Shown piece after piece: positions 7,644-16,660 of a DNA stretch of 64,000 nucleotides (positions are counted from its first letter, which is position 1; every line of letters begins with the position of its first letter). The notes beneath the pieces are model-generated. The model ran no database searches, had not been told where the DNA came from, and saw nothing but the letters and a program-made list of their open reading frames with translations. The DNA comes from Actinoplanes auranticolor. Its GTDB lineage: Bacteria; Actinomycetota; Actinomycetes; Mycobacteriales; Micromonosporaceae. The stretch lies in the NCBI RefSeq assembly GCF_018332655.1, contig NZ_BOQL01000018.1, positions 62,001 to 126,000 on the forward strand. The letters run 5' to 3'. The position numbers and the translations under genes were made by a program.

Positions 7644-9401
7644 GTGCGAACCACACCACGCCCGGCAGGGCGAATGCACACCCGGACGGCACGGGTCGCC
7701 ATGGCCGTGGCCGCCGTCGTCGCGTCCGGGGCTCTGACCGCCACGTTCGTCTCCAGCGGCGGCAAGGGCAGCGCGGACGCGGCCACGGAACTGAACCAGT
7801 ACGTCCCCATCGAGCAGGTGCGGCCCACGGTGAAGGACCCCGCGCCGGGCGCCCGGGCGTCGAAGGGCTCCTTCACCGTGGACTGCGGCACCAACGGCAA
7901 CGGCAAGTTCAGCCCGGACAACCCCGTCGCACAGCCGGGCATCAGGAACGGCGCAGAGCACGTCCACGACTTCGTCGGCAACCTCGCCATCACCGCGAAC
8001 TCATCCAACGCCGATCTCGACGCCTCCGGCACCACCTGCCGCAACGGCGACAAGTCCTCGTACTTCTGGCCCGTGGTGCGCATCGACAAGTCCGTCCGGT
8101 CGGGGGCGGAGGCCCAGCGCGCCCTGGCCGCCACAACCCCGAGGGTGACCTGCCCCAGCGTGCGGGACCGGCTGCCCGCCGTACCCGCGAAGGCCAAGCG
8201 CGCCGTCGACCTCCGGCTGGCCGAGCTGGACCGCGGGTACGCCGCGGCCAACGAACGGATGGCGGCCGGCAAGGGCCGCATCGACGCCCGCCTCAACACC
8301 GCCGTCCTGGCCGACCTGCGCCAGCAGCGCGCCCGCCTGATCAAGGGCATCAGCGGCAGCATCGCCGCGGCCGGTGGCGGCCGCACGTCGGGCATGGTCT
8401 CGCTCGTGGAGTGCGACACCGACTACGACGGCATGCACGCCGCCATGCGCCACACCGCGGCGAGCGTGAAAGCCGGCCTGGCCGCCAACCCCCAGGTCCG
8501 GTGCCCGGCGGTCCGCGACAAGCTGCCCGGCGTGCCCGCCCAGGCCCTCGACGAGGTCAACCGCAACCTCGCCGAGCTGGACCGGCAGGTCTCCGAGGCC
8601 AACGAACGCCTGATCACCACGCGCGGACAGGGCGGGAAGAACTTCGTCGACAACGCCATCCTCGGGCCGCTGAAGGCCAAGCGGACCGCGGTCCTGGACC
8701 GCATCGCCATCGCCATCTCCCGTAACGCCGCCCGCCCGCAGGGCCTCGAAGTGCTCGCCGGCTGCACCGTGACCGGCCAGGCCCCGCCCCAGAGCGGCGC
8801 CACCCCGGCCCCCAGCGCTCCCGCCGCCCTGCCGGACCCCCAGGGCCCGAATCTCGAACTGCCGAACAACACCGGCGGCATCGTGCGGCCCGCGTCGGTC
8901 CTGATCGAGTACCGCGGCAACGCCACCAGCAAGGTCGTCGCCATGCCCAAGTTCCTGCGTGCGCTCACCGGTGACGCCAAGCCGACCAGCCGCGGCCCGG
9001 CCAACGCCCGCGCCACCTGGTCCTGCTCCGGGTTCGCCGACCGTCTGGCCGACAAGTACCCGATCTGCCCGCCCGGCAGCCAGGTGCAGCGCGTCCAGGA
9101 CTTCCCCGGCTGCTGGGACGGCAGGAACATCGACAGCACCAACCACCGCGACCACCTGGCCTTCGCCGACCCCGGCACCGGCGCCTGCAAGCAGGGCTTC
9201 GTGGCCATTCCCCAGCTGCGCATCACCGTCTCGTACGACCTCTCCCGCGACGTGCAGACCAGGGGCCAGTACGCGCTGGACTCCTTCCCCGAGGAGGACC
9301 ACAACCCGTTCTCCGACCACAACGACTTCGTCAACGTCAACTCCGACCGCCAGATGCAGAAGATCGCCGCCTGCATCAACAAGGGAAAGAGCTGCCGCTG
9401 A
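7644..9401 (+). CDS. Secreted DUF1996 protein with a duplicated helical insert
   Basis: 585 aa, from a GTG behind GAGGAG. A secretion signal lies at about residues 15-46. The DUF1996 fold is split: the N-half (about 75-147) holds HVHDFVGN and CRNGDKSSYFWPVVR, and the C-half (about 410-575) holds SVLIEYRGN, CWDGRNIDSTNHRDHLAF, and EEDHNPFSDHNDFVNV. Between them lie about 260 residues with two copies of a helical module (about 167-258 and 284-375), each starting C-P-x-V-R-D-x-L-P-x-V-P. The family is extracellular, of unknown activity; conserved His pairs suggest metal binding. The insert is not in ordinary members I recall. Confidence 0.85.
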   Translation: MRTTPRPAGRMHTRTARVAMAVAAVVASGALTATFVSSGGKGSADAATELNQYVPIEQVRPTVKDPAPGARASKGSFTVDCGTNGNGKFSPDNPVAQPGIRNGAEHVHDFVGNLAITANSSNADLDASGTTCRNGDKSSYFWPVVRIDKSVRSGAEAQRALAATTPRVTCPSVRDRLPAVPAKAKRAVDLRLAELDRGYAAANERMAAGKGRIDARLNTAVLADLRQQRARLIKGISGSIAAAGGGRTSGMVSLVECDTDYDGMHAAMRHTAASVKAGLAANPQVRCPAVRDKLPGVPAQALDEVNRNLAELDRQVSEANERLITTRGQGGKNFVDNAILGPLKAKRTAVLDRIAIAISRNAARPQGLEVLAGCTVTGQAPPQSGATPAPSAPAALPDPQGPNLELPNNTGGIVRPASVLIEYRGNATSKVVAMPKFLRALTGDAKPTSRGPANARATWSCSGFADRLADKYPICPPGSQVQRVQDFPGCWDGRNIDSTNHRDHLAFADPGTGACKQGFVAIPQLRITVSYDLSRDVQTRGQYALDSFPEEDHNPFSDHNDFVNVNSDRQMQKIAACINKGKSCR

Positions 9402-9423
9402 CGGATCGCCGGATGCGGCGGGG

Positions 9424-10275
9424 TCAGCGCACCTGTTCGGCCTTGAACTGCATGCGTGGTGTCGCGTAGAACTCCTGCGCCGCCACCAGCTGCAGCTCGC
9501 GCTGGCCGGACCGGTACGTGGTCTCGATCAGGTCGAAGATGCTGGAGGCCGTACGCTCCAGCGACACCGCCGCATCCTTGGTCGTGACGTAGTGAGCCGT
9601 GAACAGCGCGGCCGTGACGTCGCCGGATCCGTTGGCCTTGAACGGCAGGTGCGGGGTGCTCACCAGCCAGGCACCGGCGGCGTCCACGACCAGCATCTCG
9701 ATCGTGCCCTCGGCCCGGTCGGGGCGTTCCACGCTGGTGACCAGCACGGTCGAGGGGCCCATCTCCCTGGCGAGGTCGACGGCGGCGAGGGTCGACTCGA
9801 TGCTCGCCGGCTCGGTGCCGGTCAGGAAGCCCAGCTCGAACTGGTTCGGGGTGATGATGTCGGCCACCGGCACGACCCGGTCGCGCAGCAGGACGGGAAT
9901 CTCCGGGGCGACGAAGCATCCGGACTTGGCGTTGCCCATGACCGGGTCGCACGCGTACAGCGCCGCCGGGTTCGCGGCCTTCACCCGGCGGACGGCGTCG
10001 ACGATGACATCGCCGATGCCCACGCCGCCCTGATAGCCGGACAGCACCGCGTCGATCTGCGGGAAGACCCCGCGCTCCTCCACGCCCAGAAGGATCTCCG
10101 CCACGTCCGACGGCGGGATGAGCGGCCCCCGCCAGGCTCCGTAGCCCGTGTGGTTGGAGAAGTTCACCGTGGGGACCGGGACGACCTCGACCCCGAGACG
10201 CTGCAACGGGAACACGGCCGCGGAGTTGCCGACGTGGCCGTAGGCGACCGCCGACTGGATGGACAGAACCTTCAT
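9424..10275 (-). CDS. pdxY: Pyridoxal kinase PdxY
   Basis: 283 aa. This ribokinase-like enzyme phosphorylates pyridoxal in the vitamin B6 salvage pathway. Landmarks are MKVLSIQSAVAYGHVGNSAAVFPLQRLG at the N-terminus, FSNHTGYGAWRG, LSGYQG, the CDPVMGN block, DIITPNQFELGFLTG, and NGSGDVTAALFTAHY with the catalytic Asp. Length matches the family. A TAGGCT lies 6 nt upstream of the ATG, so the message is probably leaderless. Confidence 0.93.
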   Translation of the reverse strand: MKVLSIQSAVAYGHVGNSAAVFPLQRLGVEVVPVPTVNFSNHTGYGAWRGPLIPPSDVAEILLGVEERGVFPQIDAVLSGYQGGVGIGDVIVDAVRRVKAANPAALYACDPVMGNAKSGCFVAPEIPVLLRDRVVPVADIITPNQFELGFLTGTEPASIESTLAAVDLAREMGPSTVLVTSVERPDRAEGTIEMLVVDAAGAWLVSTPHLPFKANGSGDVTAALFTAHYVTTKDAAVSLERTASSIFDLIETTYRSGQRELQLVAAQEFYATPRMQFKAEQVR

Positions 10276-10284
10276 GCCCCCAGC

Positions 10285-10683
10285 CTAGAGACCCCCGGCG
10301 GCAGCCTCGCGCTGGATCCGCTCGAACTGCTCGGCCATCGCGGCGGCCAGGGCCTGGGCGGCGGACAGCGGGCGCACCATGACCGTGAACTCGTCGATCA
10401 GGCCGTTCTCGTTCAGATGCAGGAAGTCGCAGCCCTCGACGGCGACGTCGCCGATCCGCGCCTCGAACACCAGCGCGTGGTCACGGCCGCCGTCGCCGCC
10501 CAGCTCACGGACGTACCGGAAGTCCTCGAAGACCCGCAGCACGCCGCGCAGGATCGCCGCGGTGAGGGCCTTGCCCGGGTAGGGCCTGAACGCCACCGGG
10601 CTCCGGAACACCACGTCGTCGGCCAGGGTGGCCGCGATGGCGTCGGGGTCCCGGGCTTCCACCGCACTGCGAAAGTCGATCAT
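10285..10683 (-). CDS. SnoaL/NTF2-like fold protein
   Basis: 132 aa. It has the compact cone-shaped NTF2-like pattern: N-terminal helix with FRSAVEARDPDAIAATLADDVVFRSPV, then strands ending in GDVAVEGCDFLHLNENGLIDEFTVMVRP. The start is an ATG 6 nt behind TACGCT, so longer readings upstream are rejected. Such proteins range from isomerases and cyclases to binding proteins, and no catalytic residues can be assigned here. It precedes pdxY by 9 nt on the same strand and may share its transcript. Confidence 0.8.
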   Translation of the reverse strand: MIDFRSAVEARDPDAIAATLADDVVFRSPVAFRPYPGKALTAAILRGVLRVFEDFRYVRELGGDGGRDHALVFEARIGDVAVEGCDFLHLNENGLIDEFTVMVRPLSAAQALAAAMAEQFERIQREAAAGGL

Positions 10684-10763
10684 CGCGCCAGCGTACGGGG
10701 GTCTCGTCCCGGCGCGGCAGACCCTATGTAGAAAAACTGGTGAGGGTCCGCTACGGTGCCGGC

Positions 10764-11102
10764 ATGACATCTCCTCTCCGGGTCACCGCGGCCGTGTCCA
10801 AGGTGCTGGCCGCGTTCCTGGAAGATCCGGCGGTCGACCGTTACGGCCTGGACCTCATGCGGGCCAGCGGTCATCCGAGCGGCACGCTCTATCCGATCCT
10901 GCTGCGCCTGCAGAACGCCGGCTGGGTGGAGGCGTACTGGGAGGACATCGACCCGGTCCAGGCCGGTCGCCCGGCCCGCCGCTACTACCGGCTCACCCCG
11001 GACGGTCAGGCCTCGGCGTACGCGGAGATCGCGGCCCTGCAGGCCCAGCTGAGCCGGGGCCTCGGCGCGGCGAAGCCGGCCACGAAGCCAGCGACGGCAT
11101 GA
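10764..11102 (+). CDS. PadR-family transcriptional regulator
   Basis: 112 aa. It is a winged-helix domain with the PadR pattern: VSKVLAAFLEDPAVDRYGLDLMRASGHPSGTLYPILLRLQNAGWVEAYWE, then the wing GRPARRYYRLTPDG. A TACGGT ends 6 nt before the ATG. Its stop overlaps the ATG of the next gene (ATGA). PadR genes of actinomycetes commonly pair with a membrane protein, so it probably represses this two-gene operon in response to a small molecule or envelope stress. Confidence 0.9.
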   Translation: MTSPLRVTAAVSKVLAAFLEDPAVDRYGLDLMRASGHPSGTLYPILLRLQNAGWVEAYWEDIDPVQAGRPARRYYRLTPDGQASAYAEIAALQAQLSRGLGAAKPATKPATA

Positions 11103-13120
11103 GGCCGGTGGACCGCTTCGCCCGCTGGTGCCTGGCCCGGGCCGCCCGGCGCTGGCCGGCCGCGCTGCGCGCGGAGATGCACGCGGAGTGGCTGGCCGAG
11201 CTGGCCGCCCTGGAGGCCGGCCGGGCCACGGCCCGGGAGCGACTGAGGTACGCGTTCAGCCTGGTCGCCGCGCCGCCGATCCGGGACGCGAGCGGAGCAC
11301 CGCGCGGCTGGGGCGAGTCGCTGGCCCCCGGCGCACCCGCCCTCGCCCTGCTGATCGCCGCGCTCATCACCCTGTCCGTGTCCGAATACTCGGGCAGCCT
11401 CGCCTTCCGGCTGCTCGAACAGGCCGGCGTGGAGCCGGTCTCCGCCGCCTCCGAGTGGCTGACCTCCGTGGTCGCGGCGGTCATCACGCTGGCCTGGTGC
11501 CTGCCCGCCGGACGGTGGCTGGGCCGGCGCCGGCCGTACTCGCGCTCCGGCCGGTTCGGTGACGCCGGCCCGGCCGTGCTCGCGCCGGTCACCTTCGCAC
11601 CGGTGATCCTGCTCGGCGCGGTCCCGGACGGCGACCTGCCGTACGCGTCCGGTGTGCTGGCCGGCCTGCTGATCTGGGCGACCGGCATCGGGGCGATCGG
11701 GGCCGCCGCGGTACGGGCCGCCGGCCGGATCAGGGCCGCAGCGCTGATGCTGATCGGCGTGCCGCTGGTCTGCGCGCTCGCCGCGGTGGCGTCGGCCGTT
11801 CCGTTCGCGCTGGGCAGCCGCGACTGGCCGGCCACGATGCTGGCCTCGGTGACCATGGGCGGGGCGCCCCCGGAGTTCCAGGAGCTCGTCGACGGGGTCA
11901 CCGGCCGCACGTTCTACTACCAGGGCCCCTGGGCGCTGCCGCTGGCCTGTTTCGCGGCCTTCACCCTGGCATACGGCTTCGGCGCGCTCCGGCCCCGTCG
12001 CGACGGGATCGCGGCCCCGGCGCGGGAGCCGGTCGCGCCTGCGGTTTCGAAGCCGATGCCGGTGGCCGTGGTGGTCGCCGGGGCGGGCGCGCTCGCCGTG
12101 GCGGTGATCGGCTGGGCGTACACCTTGACCATCCTCACGCCCGGGATGCAGGACGTGTCCCGGTCCGCGCCGATGCCCGGCGGCGACGGTGAGCTGGCCA
12201 TGTGGACCGCGGAGCTGCGGGTCACCGCGATCCTGCTGGCCGTGCTGGCCACGCTGGTCGCCACCGCCGACCGCCGCTTCGGCCTGACCGCGACGCTGCT
12301 GGTCGGGGCCGGGTTGACGCTGGCCAACGCGGTGCTGCACCGGATGGACGTCACCGGAGTGGGCGGTCTGCGGCTCGCGTTGCTGGCCGGTGTGGTGCCG
12401 GTGGTCGCCGGCTGGCTGGTCTGCGGCCGCACGGTGCCCGGCACCGCGCGGCGCCGCGTCACCGTCGGGGTGCTGCTGGCCGCGGGCGTGCTGCCCCTGA
12501 TCATGCTGCAGGGCACGCCGGGGGTGAACCACCCGTACCTGCCGATCGGGCTGAAGGTCACGACGATCGGGCTGGCGGTGACCGGGATACTGCTCGCGGT
12601 CGTCCCGGCGCTGGCTCTCAGCCGCCGTCCGGTGCCCACCTGGGCCGCGTTGCTGCTGCTCGGATCCCCGGTCGCGGTGACCGTCGGCGCCGGGCTGATC
12701 CCGCCGCCGATGTCCGATGACGACACCGGAGCGGCCCTGTACGCCGCCTTCGCCGCGCTGCCCCTCGCCGTCGTGTGCCTGGCGCTGCTACGCCGGCACC
12801 GGACGCGCAACCGCGGCCGGACCGCCGCCGTGTGGACCGCGCTGGCCGTGGCCGCGGTGCCCGGCACGGTCCCCGCTGTCGTGGTCGGCGGGTTGCTCCT
12901 GGCCTTCGTGCCGAATCTCGTCTTCGACATCGACGGCAGCGGCTACTCCTTCGACGGGCTGTCGTACGTGCCCGGCACGGCGACGCTGTTGCTGCCGCTG
13001 GCCGCGCTGGCCGCGATCCGCATCGACGGCGCGCCCGGCCCGGCTCAGCCGCGCGATCCCGCACCCGGCCCGGTGCCCCGCGCGGAATCAGCGAGGACGC
13101 CTGTCGCCGGCCGGCACTAG
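11099..13120 (+). CDS. PadR-coupled polytopic membrane protein
   Basis: 673 aa. The first 65 residues are soluble and helical (WCLARAARRWPAALRAEMHAEW, then AELAALEAGRATARERLRYAFSL), resembling the prefix domain found in PadR-linked membrane proteins. The rest holds about 14-16 hydrophobic segments in pairs with short loops and no transporter signature. The ATG overlaps the PadR stop, so translation is coupled. Function unknown; it could sense or respond to envelope change together with the PadR protein. The gene ends 4 nt inside the convergent acyltransferase gene. Confidence 0.8.
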   Translation: MRPVDRFARWCLARAARRWPAALRAEMHAEWLAELAALEAGRATARERLRYAFSLVAAPPIRDASGAPRGWGESLAPGAPALALLIAALITLSVSEYSGSLAFRLLEQAGVEPVSAASEWLTSVVAAVITLAWCLPAGRWLGRRRPYSRSGRFGDAGPAVLAPVTFAPVILLGAVPDGDLPYASGVLAGLLIWATGIGAIGAAAVRAAGRIRAAALMLIGVPLVCALAAVASAVPFALGSRDWPATMLASVTMGGAPPEFQELVDGVTGRTFYYQGPWALPLACFAAFTLAYGFGALRPRRDGIAAPAREPVAPAVSKPMPVAVVVAGAGALAVAVIGWAYTLTILTPGMQDVSRSAPMPGGDGELAMWTAELRVTAILLAVLATLVATADRRFGLTATLLVGAGLTLANAVLHRMDVTGVGGLRLALLAGVVPVVAGWLVCGRTVPGTARRRVTVGVLLAAGVLPLIMLQGTPGVNHPYLPIGLKVTTIGLAVTGILLAVVPALALSRRPVPTWAALLLLGSPVAVTVGAGLIPPPMSDDDTGAALYAAFAALPLAVVCLALLRRHRTRNRGRTAAVWTALAVAAVPGTVPAVVVGGLLLAFVPNLVFDIDGSGYSFDGLSYVPGTATLLLPLAALAAIRIDGAPGPAQPRDPAPGPVPRAESARTPVAGRH

Positions 13121-14061
13121 ATCGGGAACCGGCCCTGCCGCCAGCGCCAATGACGCCCGGCCTTCAGGTGGTCGACGATCGCGCGCTGTAGCGTGGTGCG
13201 GCGCGGCAACTTCTCGAGCGGCGTGCTGAGGGTACGGAACACGAACCGCAGCGCCTCCACGTCGGCGTCCAGCCCCTCCGGCTCCGCGTAGGGCTCCAGC
13301 TCGAACCGGCGCTGGAACCGGACGATGTTGGAGTCCTCGGGCAGATACTCCCGCAGCTGCGGGTCGAGCAGCCACGAGCCGCAGGAGAACGCCGTGTAAC
13401 GCTCCTCGGGAAAGTGTCGGGGGAAGAACGCACGGGCATCGTCGAGCGACGCCGTGACCGCCTCCGGGGTCAGCGGGCCGGCCTCGGGAATGTGCAGGCC
13501 GATGGCGGTGTCACCGCGCTGGTACTGCAGCCGGCCCAGCTCGTAGAGGCTGCCGCGCGCGTGCAACGTCAGCCAGCTCTGCATGACCGGCCAGCCCTCG
13601 CCGTGCATCCGCCGGTCGATGGCGAGGTTGCGGCCCAGATCAGCGAGGGTGACCCGGGACACGGCTTCCGGGATCCCGTGCTCACGGTGGCAAGCCGTCA
13701 CCACGTCCACCAGGGCCAGGTACGCGTACACGTAGAGATGCCGCCAGGCGGGGCCACGCTCGCGCGGCAGCACCGGGCCGGGCGCCAGCCAGCCGTGGCC
13801 CCCGAGGTCGGCGCGGACCAGCGCGATCGAGCGGTCGAGCAGCCACCGCAGCTCCGGCGTCCAGTGCGGAGAATCCGCGTCGGGCCAGCCCGCCATGATC
13901 TCGGCGGCGTCGTCGGGCCGTACCGCCAGCCGGTCGAGGATCGCGGGCGCGTCCGCCTTGGCGGGCAGCGGAGCCGACGGCCGGTCTCCGGCGAGCCGGA
14001 GCACACGATCGACGTCCTCGACCGGCACGGCGAGCCGGGAAGCGGTGTCGTCCAGATCCAC
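13117..14061 (-). CDS. GNAT-like acyltransferase domain protein
   Basis: 314 aa from a GTG that lies 7 nt behind TAGGGT. It resembles the two-domain actinobacterial acyltransferase family with separate N- and C-terminal GNAT-like domains: RMHGEGWPVMQSWLTLHARGSLYELGRLQYQRGD, then LHIPEAGPLTPEAVTASLDDARAFFPRHFPEE and CGSWLLDPQLREYLPEDSNIVRFQRRF. The reading frame stays open upstream to 14448 and adds a membrane segment that looks like part of a different gene (see next entry). Substrate unknown. Confidence 0.75.
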   Translation of the reverse strand: MDLDDTASRLAVPVEDVDRVLRLAGDRPSAPLPAKADAPAILDRLAVRPDDAAEIMAGWPDADSPHWTPELRWLLDRSIALVRADLGGHGWLAPGPVLPRERGPAWRHLYVYAYLALVDVVTACHREHGIPEAVSRVTLADLGRNLAIDRRMHGEGWPVMQSWLTLHARGSLYELGRLQYQRGDTAIGLHIPEAGPLTPEAVTASLDDARAFFPRHFPEERYTAFSCGSWLLDPQLREYLPEDSNIVRFQRRFELEPYAEPEGLDADVEALRFVFRTLSTPLEKLPRRTTLQRAIVDHLKAGRHWRWRQGRFPI

Positions 14062-14448
14062 GCGCCCGACCCTACCGCCGCCGGATAGGTACGCCTTGCC
14101 GACGCGAGCGGCGCCGCGGCGGACCACCGCGAAGAAGAGCGCGATGACGAAGGCGGACCGTTCCGCGAGCCGGCTGCGCTGCGGCAACAGAGCGATCAGC
14201 CAGGCCAGGGCCAGCGCGTAGAGCCCGATGGAGACGGTGGACTTGAACGGCTTCAGCCAGATCGCGGCGCCGGTGACCACCCGGTCGACGGCGAGCAGAC
14301 CGACCGCTGTGACGACGGTGAGCACTGCCATGGCTGCCGCCGGCACCATCATGGGCCGGCTCCGGGAGCCCACGCTCGCCCGTACCGCCGTGCCGCCCGG
14401 TCGTCCGCGCGTCGCCGGATCCGCTGTGTCGTTCCCAGGAAGTGCCAT
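14062..14448 (-). pseudogene. 5' remnant of an integral membrane protein gene, fused in frame to the acyltransferase
   Basis: About 108 residues starting MALPGNDTADPATRG carry two to three transmembrane stretches (VPAAAMAVLTVVTAVGLLAV, LYALALAWLIALL, AFVIALFFAV). They include IWLKPFKSTVSIGLYA, a block I associate with a longer actinobacterial membrane protein. After FFAV the hydrophobic pattern stops and unrelated residues lead straight into the acyltransferase. The simplest reading is a deletion that removed most of the membrane gene and left its start in frame. A real fusion protein is possible but less likely. Confidence 0.5.
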
Positions 14449-14576
14449 GGCCCGAGCCTGACCGGCGGCCCGAGGCGAAGCGTCCGTAGGAGTTGCCTAT
14501 TTCGTCGCGCGGGCCGGGCCAGGGGGTACAAACTGGCCCCGGCAACCGGCTGCGACCGTCACTACCGTTGCCGGAC

Positions 14577-14963
14577 ATGGATTTCCCTGTGGTCGCACGA
14601 CTCATCGACGCCATCAACGCGCACGACCTGGACGCGCTCACCGCGACCTTCGCGGACGACTTCACCAGCACGTGGCCCGCTCATCCGGCCCGCGCGTTCA
14701 GCGGCCCCCAGCAGGTGCGCCGGAACTGGGAAGGCGTCTTCCGGCAGTTCCCGGACATCCACGTCTCGGTGACCGGAACGGCCGGAACGGCCGACGAGTT
14801 CTGGGGTGAGTTCCACTACGTGCGCCCGGGCGCCGCGGACATGCGCGGCGTGATCGTCATCAAGGTACGTGCGGACGAGATCGTCCAGTCGCGGTTCTAC
14901 ATGGAAGAAGTCGAGGAGACCGCCGTCGCACACCCCATGCCGGGCGTCACGGCCGGAAACTGA
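14577..14963 (+). CDS. SnoaL-like polyketide cyclase-family protein
   Basis: 128 aa with the SnoaL pattern: VARLIDAINAHDLDALTATFADDFTSTWPAHPARAFSGPQQVRRNW, GVFRQFPDIHVSV, and a C-terminal sheet ending IVQSRFYMEEVEE. The ATG lies 8 nt behind TACCGT, so the message is probably leaderless. Members include hydroxylases, cyclases and catabolic enzymes; nothing here fixes the reaction. The regulator gene follows 21 nt downstream. Confidence 0.85.
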   Translation: MDFPVVARLIDAINAHDLDALTATFADDFTSTWPAHPARAFSGPQQVRRNWEGVFRQFPDIHVSVTGTAGTADEFWGEFHYVRPGAADMRGVIVIKVRADEIVQSRFYMEEVEETAVAHPMPGVTAGN

Positions 14964-14984
14964 CCCCGCTGGCACAATGACCGG

Positions 14985-15767
14985 GTGCCCTGGGACAGCT
15001 TCGCGACCGCTCTGCGCGGAATGCGTGAACGCGTCTCCCCCGAGTCCGCCGGCATCGCGCCCTCCCTGCCCCGCCCCCGCCGGGTCCCGGGCCTGCGCCG
15101 GGACGAGCTGGCCGGCCGGGCCGGGATCTCCGAGGAACACATTCGGCGCATGGAACAGGGCCGCCGCCGGCCGTCGCCGACCGTCGTCGACGCGCTGGCG
15201 GCGGCCCTGCGGCTGAGCGCCGACGAGCACCACCACCTGCGTACGCTCGCCGGATTCGCCCCGCCGGCGGGGCGCGCCGGCCTGGTGCCGCGGGAGATCA
15301 CCCCCGCGGCGCGCCGGATGCTCGACCGGCTGACCGAGGTGCCGGCCTGCGTCTGCGACGCCACCTGGTCGGTGCTGGCCGGCAATGAGCGCTGGGACGC
15401 GTACGCGTGCCCGGCCGGCGCGGCCCAGGGCCGCGACCGCAACATGGCCTGGCGGGTCTTCACCGAGGCGTCCTCCGACGTCTTCCGTACGCCCGAGCAC
15501 GTCGCCGCCGTCCGCACGTCGATGGTCGCGGGCCTGCGCACCGCCGCGCAGCGCTATCCGGCCGACCCGGAGCTGCGGTCCCTGATCAGCGACCTGTACG
15601 CCCGCGGCGGCGCGTTCACCCGGCTCTGGGACGGCCCGCCCGACCAGCCGGACGGCCTCGACCGGCTGGACGTCCCCGACGGGCACGGCGGACGGACGTC
15701 GTTCGACAAGGACGTGCTGACCCTGGCACCGGGTGACCTTCGACTCGTCGTCTTCACCCGGCCCTGA
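14985..15767 (+). CDS. XRE-family regulator with MmyB-like ligand-binding domain
   Basis: 260 aa from a GTG preceded by CACAAT at 6 nt. An N-terminal helix-turn-helix (about residues 30-90: VPGLRRDELAGRAGISEEHIRRMEQG, RRRPSPTVVDALAAALRLS) is followed by a PAS-like MmyB domain (about 105-255: RMLDRLTEVPACVCDATWSVLAGNERWDAY, FKDVLTLAPGD-type ending). Such regulators bind a small hydrophobic ligand, often a fatty acid, and usually control an adjacent oxidoreductase or transporter. Here the neighbours are the SnoaL-like gene and the DinB-like gene. Confidence 0.9.
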   Translation: MPWDSFATALRGMRERVSPESAGIAPSLPRPRRVPGLRRDELAGRAGISEEHIRRMEQGRRRPSPTVVDALAAALRLSADEHHHLRTLAGFAPPAGRAGLVPREITPAARRMLDRLTEVPACVCDATWSVLAGNERWDAYACPAGAAQGRDRNMAWRVFTEASSDVFRTPEHVAAVRTSMVAGLRTAAQRYPADPELRSLISDLYARGGAFTRLWDGPPDQPDGLDRLDVPDGHGGRTSFDKDVLTLAPGDLRLVVFTRP

Positions 15768-15796
15768 GCGACGCATGCTGGGTACGCTGTTGACCC

Positions 15797-16585
15797 ATGA
15801 GCACCCTGGCCGGCCGCACGATCGCGGCCCTGCGCAACGAGCACGACACCCTCGCGGGCACCGTTGCCGCTCTCTCCGCCGAGCAGCTCACCGGCCCGTC
15901 CGGCGCCGCCGAATGGACCATCGCCGACGTCCTGTCCCACCTGGGCAGCGGCGCGGAGATCACGCTCGCTGCTCTCCGCGCGGCGCTGGGCGACGCGGAG
16001 GCGCCCGGCCCCGACTTCAACCAGAGCGTCTGGGACCGGTGGAACGCCATGAGCCCGCAGGACCAGGCCGCCGGCTGGGCCGGGTCCGACGCCGCGCTGC
16101 TCACGGCCCTCGAGGCCGTACCGCAGGATCGGCACGAGGACATCAGGGTGCCGATGGGCTTCCTGCCCGAGCCACTTCCGCTGGCGTCGTTCACTGCGAT
16201 GCGGCTGAGTGAGGTGACCGCGCACGTGTGGGATGTCCGCGCCGGTGCCGACCCGGCGGCAACGCTGCCCGAGAGCTCCGCCGAGCTGCTGGCCGAGCAC
16301 CTCAGCGGGGGGCTGAGCTTCCTGCTGGGCTTCATCGGCAAGCCCGCGGCGGCCCGCGAGCCCGCCGTCGTCGAGGTCGGCGGGACCCCGTACCGCATCG
16401 TCCTGGACGACAAGGTCCAGCTCACCACCGAGGCCCTGGCCCCGACCGCGACGTTCATCGGGCCGCTGGAGGCGGCGGTGCGACTGCTCTACGGGCGGTT
16501 GACCCCGGCGTTCACACCGGCCGGTATCGAGGTGAAGGGCAACACCACGCTCGACGAGCTGCGAGCCGCCTTCCCCGGCTTCTGA
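15797..16585 (+). CDS. Mycothiol-dependent maleylpyruvate isomerase-family enzyme (DinB-like)
   Basis: 262 aa. The N-terminal four-helix DinB-like domain begins LAGRTIAALRNEHDTLAGTVAALSAEQLTGPSGAAEWTIADVLSHLGSG, with the His of VLSHL at the usual metal-ligand position. A second conserved block is RLSEVTAHVWDVR, and the C-terminus has the sterol-carrier-like sheet of the family. Members use mycothiol for isomerisation or detoxification, consistent with an actinomycete. A TACGCT ends 8 nt before the ATG. Substrate unknown. Confidence 0.88.
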   Translation: MSTLAGRTIAALRNEHDTLAGTVAALSAEQLTGPSGAAEWTIADVLSHLGSGAEITLAALRAALGDAEAPGPDFNQSVWDRWNAMSPQDQAAGWAGSDAALLTALEAVPQDRHEDIRVPMGFLPEPLPLASFTAMRLSEVTAHVWDVRAGADPAATLPESSAELLAEHLSGGLSFLLGFIGKPAAAREPAVVEVGGTPYRIVLDDKVQLTTEALAPTATFIGPLEAAVRLLYGRLTPAFTPAGIEVKGNTTLDELRAAFPGF

Positions 16586-16660
16586 GCGTCGACCTGCTCA
16601 CCGCGGTCGCCGACGACGAGCAACACACCCAATGGCCGGTCCGGGCGAGTGGCAGGGCGG

